Notes: generated by a model not told the origin, from the letters alone. Counted from the first letter of the stretch, positions 35,792 to 44,195 are shown. The stretch is 64,000 nt of DNA from an uncultured Ruminococcus sp. (GCA_904393835.1 CAJFNC010000004.1:41244-105243); one strand, 5' to 3'. Numbers and translations are program-made.

Positions 35792-37870
35792 CTATTCAAC
35801 ACCCCGTTTATATAAACCCCTTGTGAATTTGTCTTTTAACATCGAAAATGGGATTGCATTCGCAATGTTATTAACGTTTTCCACATAGTTTTCCACATAA
35901 AAGTTCAAAATGTTAAAAGATGTTGAAAGTTTTGAAATTTCTTTGTCGTCAATATAAAGCGGCACGGAATTTAGCACTTCGGTACAGTTTCTGTCGCATT
36001 TGAGCAAAAAAGTCTTGCCGAGTCTGTCCGTCATTTTTGAGTGATTTTTGCAAGTTTTGCAATCAATCCCCTCGCTTTTGGCAGGGCAGTTTCTGCAAAG
36101 CATAAGCGGCAGATAACCGTAGCTTATGATTCCCCTGTCAAGGTTGCCGCCCAGAGCATTTATGCGGTCAAATGTGAGCTCAAAGCTGAGCTCCGTATCC
36201 CTAAGCCCGTATTCCTCTGCCCACAAAAGGTCGAAGGTGTTCACGAGATTTAAACCAAAACCGCCGTGCAAAGTCATACCAAGCTGTTTCGCAAGGTAAA
36301 GAGCGCCCAAGTTGTGACACAACACGTCGTAAATTCCGAGCGACTTGACCTGTTCAAGCTTTTCGGCAATTTTTTCTTCCCTGCCGAACATACCTCTCGG
36401 AACTTCAACGCCGACGTTATAACCCTCAAGTTTAAGCCTTTCAAGTTCCTTTAAATCGGAATACAGCGGGCAAAAAACAAGCTCGCACTGCTTGAAGCCC
36501 GTGCCGATTTTCGTTTTTTGAACCCTTGCGCGCACGGTACGACCTTTAGGAGTATAGGGTGTAAAATCAAGGTTTACGTTTTCATTTATTTTATAATTGT
36601 GCACGTGGATGCGCTGTTTGTCAAGCCGTTCGAGCGCTGTTCTTCTGAGCATATTAAGCGCCGACACGGCAACAGCGCAGTTTTCGTCAATTTCAAGGTC
36701 TATATTTTTGAATTTATACGCCGTATTGCCTGTTTTGGAAAGCTGGGAAATACAGCGTTTTTTATCAAGCGGCGCTTTTTCGGCGATTTCGCAGGCGTTG
36801 TCCCCCTGCACAAAAACGGTGTGAGCACCGTCGCTTACTTCAAAAGAAGGGAGCCTACCGATATGCGCGGTAAATTTTCCGCTCACCTCTACGTTCTGCA
36901 CCTCGTCTTTTATGCTCTGCCGAATTTTGGAAAGCAGGTTTTTGTCGGCGGAAAGCACATCGTCTTTTGTGCGTGTACCAAACATTGAAATGCCTCTTTT
37001 GCCGGTAAAATAGCCGTCGGTAAAGCCTGTTCTTGAAAATACACCTCTCAGCATATTCATCGTTTCGTCTGTGACAAATCCGAGGTCACGCTGTTCACGG
37101 CAGGCTCTCACCGCCGCCGCAACGTATTCGGGGCGTTTCATTCTGCCCTCGATTTTTGCCGAGGTCACGCCGATACTTTCAAGCTCATCAAGGTGAGAAA
37201 TCAGGCTGTTATCCTTAAGGCTTAGCGCGTGCGAATTTTTTTTGCCGCTCACGGTAAACGGAAGACGACATGTCTGGGCACAGTAACCCCTGTTGCCACT
37301 GCGTGAACCGAGCATTGCCGAAAAATAGCACTGTCCCGACACGCACATACAAAGCGCGCCGTGAACAAAAACCTCGGTTTCTATGGGGAGTTTCGCGCAC
37401 TGTGCAATTTCCTGTTTACTCATTTCACGGGAGAGCACAACCCTTTTGAACCCCATTTCATACAGAGCCTTTGCTCCCGACGGAGTGTGCACGCTCATCT
37501 GGGTTGAAGCGTGCAGGGGCATATCGGGCACAAGCTCGCGCGCAAGCCGTGCAACACCCATATTTTGCACTATGAGCGCGTCAACGTCTGCTTTTGCGGC
37601 GTCGATTAAAGCCTTTTTGAGCCTCTCAAATTCATCGTCAAAAATTATTGTATTTACAGTCACATAAATTTTTACGCCGTGAATGTGGCAGTAGGCGGCG
37701 GCCTGTTTCAGCTCTTCACTGTCAAAATTATGAGCGGAAGCCCTTGCCGAAAACGCCTTTTCGCCCACATATACTGCGTCCGCGCCGCTTCTTACTGCGG
37801 CGACAACGCTGTCAAATCCACCCGATGGCGCGAGTATTTCTATTTTTAAGCCGTCAGTGTTTTTCTGCAT
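35792..37870 (-). CDS. Peptidase U32 family protein with DUF3656 (RlhA-like)
   Basis: This 692-residue protein has the U32 domain at its N-terminus (ILAPSGGFDSVVAAVRSGAD), the U32 signature region EVFVHGALCMCVSGQC (about 170-185) with cysteines, and a large DUF3656-type C-terminal part. Family members such as E. coli RlhA hydroxylate a 23S rRNA cytidine and probably bind Fe-S; a protease role is doubtful. Further cysteines at CRNC and CKTC near the end may bind metal. ATG 37870 lies just after the zapA stop codon; the frame opening at 38038 only overlaps zapA. Confidence 0.88.
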   Translation of the reverse strand: MQKNTDGLKIEILAPSGGFDSVVAAVRSGADAVYVGEKAFSARASAHNFDSEELKQAAAYCHIHGVKIYVTVNTIIFDDEFERLKKALIDAAKADVDALIVQNMGVARLARELVPDMPLHASTQMSVHTPSGAKALYEMGFKRVVLSREMSKQEIAQCAKLPIETEVFVHGALCMCVSGQCYFSAMLGSRSGNRGYCAQTCRLPFTVSGKKNSHALSLKDNSLISHLDELESIGVTSAKIEGRMKRPEYVAAAVRACREQRDLGFVTDETMNMLRGVFSRTGFTDGYFTGKRGISMFGTRTKDDVLSADKNLLSKIRQSIKDEVQNVEVSGKFTAHIGRLPSFEVSDGAHTVFVQGDNACEIAEKAPLDKKRCISQLSKTGNTAYKFKNIDLEIDENCAVAVSALNMLRRTALERLDKQRIHVHNYKINENVNLDFTPYTPKGRTVRARVQKTKIGTGFKQCELVFCPLYSDLKELERLKLEGYNVGVEVPRGMFGREEKIAEKLEQVKSLGIYDVLCHNLGALYLAKQLGMTLHGGFGLNLVNTFDLLWAEEYGLRDTELSFELTFDRINALGGNLDRGIISYGYLPLMLCRNCPAKSEGIDCKTCKNHSKMTDRLGKTFLLKCDRNCTEVLNSVPLYIDDKEISKLSTSFNILNFYVENYVENVNNIANAIPFSMLKDKFTRGLYKRGVE

Positions 37871-37874
37871 AGAA

Positions 37875-38372
37875 TCAACCTTTTGCGTCAAAAAGCGAGT
37901 ACTGTTCTGAGGAGTCCTCTTCCTGATATTCCTGCATAAACTCCGCGTCAAGGGTGTTTTGCACATCGTCCTGAGCCTTGCGAAGAATTTCGTTTTCCTC
38001 TGTAAGCGATTTAAGCTGTTTTTCAAGCGCCATAACACGCTTTGTAAGATGAGTGTTTTCGTTTATTGTTTCGGTCAGTCTGTCCTTGTACTGAGCGCAC
38101 TGCTTGTTGAGGTCGTTTGTTGTGCGGATAATTTTGTCCGCTTTGCCGATTACGTCCTTATTTTTACGCACCGCCTTGTTTCGATCGTCGCACAAGTCCA
38201 TAGCCGCATAAATCGCACAGTCGCGCGTGTCAAGATTGTGCGCAGTCTGAGCCGCTTTTCTGATTCTGTCGGTCACCTCTTTGGCAACCGAACGCACGTA
38301 TTTTTCGTCGTCGGTGGTAATCACCACGTAATTTCTTCCCTCAATCTGAACGCTCACTCGTTTTTTATCCAT
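37875..38372 (-). CDS. zapA: Cell division protein ZapA
   Basis: This 165-residue protein starts with the ZapA domain (about 1-95: KKRVSVQIEGRNYVV, CAIYAAMDLCDD) and ends in a long coiled coil (about 95-150). ZapA crosslinks FtsZ filaments. The protein is longer than a minimal ZapA (about 85-110 residues), as often seen in Clostridia, where the coiled coil is extended. ATG 38372 follows GAGGTG. The U32 peptidase gene follows at 4 bases, a common Firmicutes pair. Confidence 0.85.
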   Translation of the reverse strand: MDKKRVSVQIEGRNYVVITTDDEKYVRSVAKEVTDRIRKAAQTAHNLDTRDCAIYAAMDLCDDRNKAVRKNKDVIGKADKIIRTTNDLNKQCAQYKDRLTETINENTHLTKRVMALEKQLKSLTEENEILRKAQDDVQNTLDAEFMQEYQEEDSSEQYSLFDAKG

Positions 38373-38619
38373 AGCACTCACCTCATATGTTTTATGACAA
38401 TTTAAAACTTTAAACAAATATCCAATATAAATTATAATACAAAACCGACAAATATAAAAGAGTAATTTTAATTTTCGGCAACATTTTTTAAAAATAAAAT
38501 ATAAATCATTTTAATCTTGTTTTTTCTTGAATGGCAAACGCTTTACAAATTATGTAATAATTAACAAAAAACCTCAGTGAATTTTATATGCAAATTGACG
38601 TAAATTTCATAGTATGTCG

Positions 38620-38648
38620 TTGAAAAATCGTTTCAAATATGCTAATAT
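38620..38648 (+). promoter_or_regulatory. Promoter of the alpha-glycosidase gene
   Basis: TTGAAA (38620-38625), 17 bases, TAATAT (38643-38648). Predicted start near 38655, inside the first palindrome. Confidence 0.75.
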
Positions 38649-38652
38649 AGAA

Positions 38653-38671
38653 ACATATTGACTCAATATGT
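38653..38671 (+). promoter_or_regulatory. Candidate operator 1 (19-bp palindrome)
   Basis: ACATATTGACTCAATATGT is a perfect inverted repeat (9+1+9) covering the predicted transcription start of the alpha-glycosidase gene, a typical repressor position. Confidence 0.6.
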
Positions 38672-38689
38672 CGGCACTCCACTAATATT

Positions 38690-38705
38690 ATACACCACGG
38701 TGTAT
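38690..38705 (+). promoter_or_regulatory. Candidate operator 2 (16-bp palindrome)
   Basis: ATACACCACGGTGTAT, perfect 7-base arms with a 2-base centre, in the alpha-glycosidase leader, about 35 bases after operator 1. The sequence differs from operator 1, so another protein or an RNA hairpin may be involved. Confidence 0.45.
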
Positions 38706-38738
38706 GTTGCGGAATATTATGATACAGGAAGTGATTTT

Positions 38739-40610
38739 ATGCCGATTCCGTTCAATTCGCAAAAAATTTACTACCGTTCGCCGTTCGGCGCCGTAGAAGA
38801 GGGTACACAAATCCATATGAGGATACTGCTTCCCCGTGACTTGCACACTCAAAAAGCCAAACTCAGCGTAAAGTACGACTACGATTACAACTGGATGTTT
38901 GTAAATATGATATGGTGCGGCAATTTTGACGAAAACACCGAAATTTGGGAATGTGACTTTACTCCCGACAGGGTGGGGCTGTACTGGTACGGCTTTAAAA
39001 TGCAGACAATATACGGAGTAAGGTATATTGTGCCGACCGACCCCTATACAATAAGTTCGGTTGAACCCTCTCCCGGAAGAAGCTGGCAGATTACCTGCTT
39101 TAAAAAAGGATTTACCACTCCGAAATGGCCAGTAGGAGGCGTTATGTATCAGATTTTTCCCGACCGCTTCAACTTCAGCGGCGAAGAAAAAAATCTTAAG
39201 CGCACTGACTTTAAGCGCAACAAAGATTGGTATGCACTGCCCGAATGGCGTCCCGACGAGAACGGTGAAATCACCAACAGCGACTTTTTTATGGGCGACT
39301 TAAAAGGCATTACTCAAAAGCTTGATTACCTTGAATCACTGGGAGTAAGCTGTATTTACCTAAACCCGATAAGCGAGGCGTACTCTAACCACCGCTACGA
39401 CACGGGTGATTACTCAAAAGTTGACCCGATTCTCGGCGACGAGGACGACTTTAAGGAACTTTGCAGAGAGGCCAAAAAACGCGGTATGCACGTTATTAAC
39501 GACGGCGTGTTCTCACATACGGGCTCCGACAGCGTGTATTTTAACCGTTCGGGAAGATACGGCGAAAAAACGGGAGCTTACCGTGACAAAAATTCGCCCT
39601 ATTTCAGCTGGTACAAGTTTAACGAATGGCCTGACAACTACAACTCCTGGTGGGGATTTAACACTCTGCCCGAAGTTATTGAAACCGACCCGAAATTTAA
39701 CGAATATATAAACGGCGAGAACGGCATTATCAGAAAATGGATGCGCTGCGGCAACTCCGGCTGGAGACTTGACGTTGCCGACGAGCTGCCCGATGAGTTT
39801 TTGGAAAATCTGCGCAAAAGTGTTAAACAGGAAAACCCCGAAGGCTTTATCTTGGGCGAAGTTTGGGAAGACGCAAGCAACAAGGAGAGCTACGGCGCGC
39901 GCAGAAAGTTTTTGCTGGGCGACCAGCTTGACTCGGTAATGAACTATGTTTTCAGAAACGCAATCCTCGACTTTTGCCGAGGTCAGGAAGCAAAACAGAC
40001 AATGGCGACCATTATGAGCGTTATTGAAAATTATCCCCGTCAGGTGCTCAGGGTACTGATGAATCCTCTTTCTACCCATGACACCGAAAGAGCCCTCACA
40101 ATAATCGCAGGCGAACCGCTTAACGGACGCGACCGCGAGTGGCAGGCAAACACACACCTGTCGCCCGAACAGCGCGAAATGGGAATTAAAATTATGAAGG
40201 TTGCCGTTGCAATACAGTACACCCTGCCGGGATTCCCGTGCATTTACTACGGCGACGAGGCAGGTATGGAGGGTTATCGCGACCCGTTTAACCGCTGCTG
40301 TTACCCTTGGGGCAAAGAAAATGACGAGCTTATACGCTGGCATCGCACTCTGGGAAATCTGAGAAAATCCTGCCCCGCTCTCTGGGACGGCGATTTTATC
40401 CCCGTATACGCGTGTGACAGAAGGCTTGCATATGTACGCCACACCAAAGGAAGCGCCATTTACTGCACCTTTAATTTAAGCGGAGAAGAAATTTCCATTG
40501 ACCCGCCGCCGGGATACGCGTCGGCTCAGCCCATGTTCGGCTCAATTTTGGAGAACGGAAAACTTCACGTAAAGCCGCTTACGTGTGAATTTATGCGACT
40601 TGATTTTTAA
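38739..40610 (+). CDS. GH13 alpha-glycosidase (neopullulanase/cyclomaltodextrinase-like)
   Basis: This 623-residue cytoplasmic enzyme (no signal peptide) hydrolyses alpha-glucans or maltodextrins. An N-terminal immunoglobulin-like domain (about 1-120) precedes the catalytic barrel. Conserved regions are NDGVFSH (D255, H260), GWRLDVADE with nucleophile D345, GEVWED with acid/base E374, and STHDTER with D448. The N-terminal domain and ordering match the CDase/neopullulanase group. ATG 38739 follows AGGAAG; upstream codons from 38658 overlap the operators and are not coding. Catabolite or maltodextrin control is suggested by the operator palindromes. Confidence 0.93.
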   Translation: MPIPFNSQKIYYRSPFGAVEEGTQIHMRILLPRDLHTQKAKLSVKYDYDYNWMFVNMIWCGNFDENTEIWECDFTPDRVGLYWYGFKMQTIYGVRYIVPTDPYTISSVEPSPGRSWQITCFKKGFTTPKWPVGGVMYQIFPDRFNFSGEEKNLKRTDFKRNKDWYALPEWRPDENGEITNSDFFMGDLKGITQKLDYLESLGVSCIYLNPISEAYSNHRYDTGDYSKVDPILGDEDDFKELCREAKKRGMHVINDGVFSHTGSDSVYFNRSGRYGEKTGAYRDKNSPYFSWYKFNEWPDNYNSWWGFNTLPEVIETDPKFNEYINGENGIIRKWMRCGNSGWRLDVADELPDEFLENLRKSVKQENPEGFILGEVWEDASNKESYGARRKFLLGDQLDSVMNYVFRNAILDFCRGQEAKQTMATIMSVIENYPRQVLRVLMNPLSTHDTERALTIIAGEPLNGRDREWQANTHLSPEQREMGIKIMKVAVAIQYTLPGFPCIYYGDEAGMEGYRDPFNRCCYPWGKENDELIRWHRTLGNLRKSCPALWDGDFIPVYACDRRLAYVRHTKGSAIYCTFNLSGEEISIDPPPGYASAQPMFGSILENGKLHVKPLTCEFMRLDF

Positions 40611-40633
40611 TATTTTTATAAATACCGAAATAC

Positions 40634-40666
40634 TAAACGGGTACAATGCGTACCCGTTTTTGTTTT
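40634..40666 (+). terminator. Terminator of the alpha-glycosidase gene
   Basis: AAACGGGTAC, 5-base loop, GTACCCGTTT (40635-40659), then TTGTTTT. Confidence 0.9.
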
Positions 40667-40748
40667 ATCCGAAAAATTCAAGTTATTGCCGGGCTTTTTC
40701 AGCAAACTGTTGTTTTTACATTGTGAAAAAATCTCTGTTTATTCGTGT

Positions 40749-40800
40749 AAAAAAATACTGCCTGAAAAGTTTGTTTTGATTAAACTTTTCAGGCAGTGTA
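40749..40800 (-). terminator. Terminator of the sirtuin/macrodomain operon
   Basis: ACTGCCTGAAAAGTTT pairs with AAACTTTTCAGGCAGT (16-base stem, 40757-40797) and is followed on the minus strand by ATTTTTTT. Confidence 0.92.
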
Positions 40801-40811
40801 AAATAAAATTT

Positions 40812-41684
40812 TCAATTTTTTATATGTCGGAGTACCTCTCCTATATCATCATTAATGCAAATTGATCGGTCGGCAATTTCATTCGGACACATCGACTCGC
40901 CGAAATTGACGCAGGCATAAACTGCCTTTTTATTTTTAGCCGTCATCTGCCAAAACGGATATTTTATAATCACAGGAGTGTTACCGCCGACGCCGAGTTC
41001 CAAAAACAGAACGTGCATATTTTGGTGGCGGCGAATAAAATCCTCGTATCTGCTTTGTGCGGCATACCAGCCGCTGTCCTGAACAAAGGTATCGTCGCAG
41101 CGCAGATTCATAGCCATGGGCGCACCGCAAACAGGGCATTTCGGTATGAGCTGTGTCGGGATTTTCATATCCTTTTGCTCTGCAACCATTTTCCTTACCG
41201 CACTTTCGTTGTCGTAGGTTTTATCATGACAGGGTTTGGAACATTGCCACAAACCGTAATCGCCCTGAGTGTAGAACAGCCGTTTTTTATCAAAGCCCGC
41301 AAGCTGAAATTGGTGATCCACATTAGTAGTAAGCACAAAATAGTCCTTATCCTTTACAAGCTCAAGCAAATCGGTGTACGGCTTTCCCGCCGTAACATCA
41401 TAACGGTTTACCAATATACACCGTGACCACCACGCCCAGTATTCCTCAAATGTTTCATATGGGTAAAATCCGCCCGAATACATATCGTGAAAGCCGTATT
41501 TTGCCTCAAAGTCGGCAAAATATCTCTTGAACCGTTCTCCGTCATAAGCAAAGCCCGCAGATGTTGACATTCCCGCGCCTGCTCCTATCAGGACGGCGTC
41601 AGCGGTTTTTATTTCTTCATTAAGCCGTTTTATATTATTCGAGTAACTCCCTGTAGATGTTGTAATCGTATTCCTTAAAAACAT
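40812..41684 (-). CDS. Class M sirtuin (SirTM-type protein ADP-ribosyltransferase)
   Basis: This 290-residue Sir2 protein has the NAD site GAGAGMS (34-40), TTNVDHQ (119-125) and four zinc cysteines (148, 152, 183, 186). At the usual catalytic-histidine position it has glutamine (Q140 in YTQGDYG), the substitution that marks SirTM enzymes. SirTMs ADP-ribosylate a lipoylated GcvH-like protein rather than deacetylating. The start is inside the macrodomain gene (50-base overlap) with a GAGGTGG site, so the two are coupled. No gcvH-L or lplA gene is beside it here, so the target is open. Confidence 0.85.
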   Translation of the reverse strand: MFLRNTITTSTGSYSNNIKRLNEEIKTADAVLIGAGAGMSTSAGFAYDGERFKRYFADFEAKYGFHDMYSGGFYPYETFEEYWAWWSRCILVNRYDVTAGKPYTDLLELVKDKDYFVLTTNVDHQFQLAGFDKKRLFYTQGDYGLWQCSKPCHDKTYDNESAVRKMVAEQKDMKIPTQLIPKCPVCGAPMAMNLRCDDTFVQDSGWYAAQSRYEDFIRRHQNMHVLFLELGVGGNTPVIIKYPFWQMTAKNKKAVYACVNFGESMCPNEIADRSICINDDIGEVLRHIKN

Positions 41685-42408
41685 TAAAAACCACCTCTGT
41701 TTTGCTTTGCGTTTGCGCTTTGTATTCTTTTACGGTTCGTATTGCAATTTCAGCCGCCTTATCATTCGGAAAATGAAATTCTCCCGTGGAAATACAGCAA
41801 AATGCAATACTGCGGCACTCGTTTTCATCCGCCAACTCTAAGCATGAGCGATAACAGGAGGCAAGCAAATCCTTGTCTTTTTGCGTCAGCCTGCCGCCGA
41901 CAATCGGGCCGACCGTGTGAATTACATATTTGCTCGGAAGATTAAAGGCAGGTGTGATTTTTGCTTTGCCTGTTTCTTCCTCGTGACCTTGTTTATTCAT
42001 CAGTTCTGCACAACTGAGGCGCAGCTGAACGCCCGCAAAAGTGTGGATTGCATTGTCAATACAGACATGGCAGGGCACAAAACAGCCGAGCATTTGGCTG
42101 TTGGCGGCATTTACAATTGCATCAACGGCAATGGTCGTGATGTCGCCCCGCCAAAGGTATATTCCCTGCTGTATCGGTCGCAAGTCATCAAAACGTGTAA
42201 TTCCCTTTTGTCTTATTTCTTCCTGCAAATACGAGTCCTGAACCCGTAAAAACTCTTGGTTTACAGGCTTTGGCATACGAATATTAAAAAGCGAACGAAG
42301 CAGCGCCTTTTGCCGCTGCTCGCCCGACGGTATTTCCATAGTAAGGAGCTGCGGCTGTTCTTTGAGCAGTTGAGTAATTAAATACTCTCTTTTTTGAGTT
42401 TGAGTCAT
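41635..42408 (-). CDS. Zinc-containing macrodomain ADP-ribosyl hydrolase
   Basis: This 257-residue protein has an N-terminal helical extension (about 1-70) and a macrodomain (about 80-257) with IVNAANSQMLGC and the cysteine/histidine segment GCFVPCHVCIDNAIH (108-122). This is the signature of Zn-Macro proteins, which remove ADP-ribose added by SirTM. The substrate-binding ISTGEFHFP loop is also present. ATG 42408 follows GGAGATG. It is between the ferredoxin/flavoprotein gene (gap 4 bases) and the sirtuin (overlap). Confidence 0.9.
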   Translation of the reverse strand: MTQTQKREYLITQLLKEQPQLLTMEIPSGEQRQKALLRSLFNIRMPKPVNQEFLRVQDSYLQEEIRQKGITRFDDLRPIQQGIYLWRGDITTIAVDAIVNAANSQMLGCFVPCHVCIDNAIHTFAGVQLRLSCAELMNKQGHEEETGKAKITPAFNLPSKYVIHTVGPIVGGRLTQKDKDLLASCYRSCLELADENECRSIAFCCISTGEFHFPNDKAAEIAIRTVKEYKAQTQSKTEVVFNVFKEYDYNIYRELLE

Positions 42409-42412
42409 TTTA

Positions 42413-43033
42413 TCATCTCCGTACAACCGCATTTTGCGAACAAACTTCAAAACAGTTTCCGCAATGCAGGCAATTTTTTTGGTTTATCACAGCCGGGGTG
42501 TGCGTAAAATCAATACAATTTTGCGGGCATACAACTTCGCACGCTCTGCACCCGTTGCAGTTTTGGGTTATCAGATACCCCTGTGTTTCCTCTTTGGCAT
42601 TTCCTATTGTAAAAGAAGCTCGCTCAATCGGCTTTTTTGAAAGGTCAAACCACTCACCGCTGCCCTCATACAAAAGAAATACGGTAAGGGCTTGACGTGA
42701 CTTTTCCGTGGGATAAATTTCATTCATATACTTGTTTTTTTCAAACAGCCTTAAAAGCGGCTGATTGCCGAGTTCACGCACTTTGCCGCGAACCGAAACG
42801 GCTGTGCAGGACATTGTATCGCTGCCTTTCATTCCCGTTAACGCAGCATATCCGCTCTTTTTTAAGCGGTTATAAAAGTTTTTTCCCTTTGCGGTGAGAA
42901 AGTACAGACCATTTTCATCACTGTCCATTATGTCAACGGCACAGGTAACGGGCAGCCCCGCATCGTCAACAGTCGCCATAACTACGGAATGAATCTCCTG
43001 TTCCAAAAATTCTAAGATTTTGCCGGTATCCAA
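42413..43033 (-). CDS. Pyridoxamine-phosphate-oxidase-like flavoprotein fused to 2[4Fe-4S] ferredoxin
   Basis: This 206-residue fusion has an FMN-binding split-barrel domain (about 1-135) and a C-terminal ferredoxin domain. The two clusters have C-x2-C-x2-C-x3-C motifs: CNGCRACEVVC (about 158-168) and CLHCGNCFEVC (about 187-197). It may move electrons between flavin and Fe-S partners. The start seems to be a TTG at 43033 with an AGG site very close. The end lies 4 bases before the macrodomain gene, suggesting one operon. A link between redox chemistry and ADP-ribosylation is inference. Confidence 0.85.
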   Translation of the reverse strand: MDTGKILEFLEQEIHSVVMATVDDAGLPVTCAVDIMDSDENGLYFLTAKGKNFYNRLKKSGYAALTGMKGSDTMSCTAVSVRGKVRELGNQPLLRLFEKNKYMNEIYPTEKSRQALTVFLLYEGSGEWFDLSKKPIERASFTIGNAKEETQGYLITQNCNGCRACEVVCPQNCIDFTHTPAVINQKNCLHCGNCFEVCSQNAVVRR

Positions 43034-43063
43034 TTCCTCACACCTGCCTTTGCAAATAAGTGA

Positions 43064-43091
43064 AGCGGGGCTATCGTTATGACAGCCCCGC
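43064..43091 (-). terminator. Hairpin after the MBL-fold gene
   Basis: GCGGGGCT pairs with AGCCCCGC around an 11-base loop. The minus-strand flank has only scattered T, so termination may be partial and allow read-through into the flavoprotein gene. Confidence 0.55.
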
Positions 43092-43098
43092 AGTTCTG

Positions 43099-43890
43099 TT
43101 AAGCGTAGAAGTATCCGGCGGTCATATCCAGATAGTTCTGACCGCTGTATGCAGGATACTGCTTCTGCACTTCTGCTTTAAAGCTGTCGGCATCTGCACA
43201 GTCAGCCGCTATCTTTTTCAGATTTTCAAGATAGTCAATTTTTGTTTGTACGTCTTTGAGATCTTCCGGGGTGTAGTGAGATGTCAAAATCAAATCATAA
43301 CCTTTGGCAATATAACCTTTCAATTCCGCTATAATACCGTCTGCGTGTGCCGCACCTGCAACAATGGAATGACAGTCGTGACCGAGCATATGAGTATAAA
43401 CGGCATTGATTTCGGGGATTGCGATGTCAAAGGCTTCGGCAGTCTGTTTGATAACAAAATCAATTCCGCCGATAGTTACCTTACCCTCTTGAATGATATT
43501 GGTAATCTTATGAACAGAGCTGTCGAAAATTTCCCCAAAAGCGTTTGTAAAATTGTCCACCAGTGCCTTGCCTCCGCCGTTTTCGGAGTATTCAACCGCA
43601 TTTTGCGTTGCGTATTTGGAAACTTCCGGCAAGAATGCAGCACCCGCACCGTGGTAAGCAATAAGCATACCTTCGACTTTCACATCACTCAAATACTTCG
43701 CAAGTTCTTTACTGTTGTCAAAGAAACAAGGGGATTCAATAATAACAGCTTTGCCGTTTTTTTCAACGATAAAAACCTCATCGTCAATGAAATCGTTAGT
43801 CTTGTAAGCATGCAGCTTAATTGTACCCAAATCATAAATGTTCATCTCGCCTTTGTCAAGTTTTACAGTTGTAAATGTATTTTTGTTCAT
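43099..43890 (-). CDS. MBL-fold-like protein, atypical metal site
   Basis: This 263-residue protein has the beginning of a metallo-beta-lactamase fold (DEVFIVEKNGKAVIIESPC) but where the HxHxDH motif is expected it reads AYHGAGAAF, and the later histidines are GHDCHS and TSHYT. It may bind one metal or none, or use a different cofactor. A similar remote group is known among electron-flow and hydrolase proteins of Clostridia. It is transcribed divergently from an HxlR regulator and has two palindromes upstream of its promoter, so a reactive electrophile or redox signal may control it. Function unknown. Confidence 0.65.
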   Translation of the reverse strand: MNKNTFTTVKLDKGEMNIYDLGTIKLHAYKTNDFIDDEVFIVEKNGKAVIIESPCFFDNSKELAKYLSDVKVEGMLIAYHGAGAAFLPEVSKYATQNAVEYSENGGGKALVDNFTNAFGEIFDSSVHKITNIIQEGKVTIGGIDFVIKQTAEAFDIAIPEINAVYTHMLGHDCHSIVAGAAHADGIIAELKGYIAKGYDLILTSHYTPEDLKDVQTKIDYLENLKKIAADCADADSFKAEVQKQYPAYSGQNYLDMTAGYFYA

Positions 43891-43985
43891 AGTAACATCC
43901 TCCTGATTCTGTTGATAATTGTTATATTAGATTATTTTGTTAGATTTGAGCTTCGCAGCGGCCGTTCTCCTCAGCTCTTGACTAT

Positions 43986-44014
43986 ATTATACACAGCTGA
44001 GTTTCAATCGTAAA
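43986..44014 (-). promoter_or_regulatory. Promoter of the MBL-fold gene
   Basis: Minus strand: TTTACG (44014-44009), 17 bases, TATAAT (43991-43986). The operators at 44037-44077 lie just upstream, the place for an activator. Confidence 0.65.
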
Positions 44015-44036
44015 GTAAGCACTTTTTTGTACCGTA

Positions 44037-44077
44037 GTTACCTAAAGGATACTATTGGACAGTTACCGCAAGGTAAC
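44037..44077. promoter_or_regulatory. Tandem HxlR-type operators
   Basis: GTTACC-TAAA-GGATAC (44037-44052) and GTTACC-GCAA-GGTAAC (44062-44077) are two inverted repeats of the same design, centres 25 bases apart. They lie between the MBL-fold gene and hxlR, so they are the likely binding sites of the HxlR protein encoded next door. Confidence 0.65.
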
Positions 44078-44166
44078 GAATGCGTAAATTCGGGCTTTTC
44101 TTAGCTTGCGGCAACAATAAAAATTTTTTAAATAATTTTAAAATCCGCTGTTTTCAGTCGGAAATA

Positions 44167-44195
44167 TTGAATAAATTAAATCCGTATGGTATAAT
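44167..44195 (+). promoter_or_regulatory. Promoter of hxlR
   Basis: TTGAAT (44167-44172), 17 bases, TATAAT (44190-44195), 46 bases before the hxlR start. Confidence 0.75.

Noticed and set aside
37871..38038. N-terminal extension of the U32 peptidase
   Set aside because: It lies entirely within zapA in another frame and has no ribosome binding site; the family start begins at 37870.
39513..40442. Minus-strand open frame of 309 codons
   Set aside because: Antisense shadow of the GH13 gene; no family resemblance and no start signals.
43060..44013. Plus-strand open frame of 317 codons
   Set aside because: Antisense to the MBL-fold gene and running into its promoter; phenylalanine/cysteine-rich composition typical of a shadow frame.
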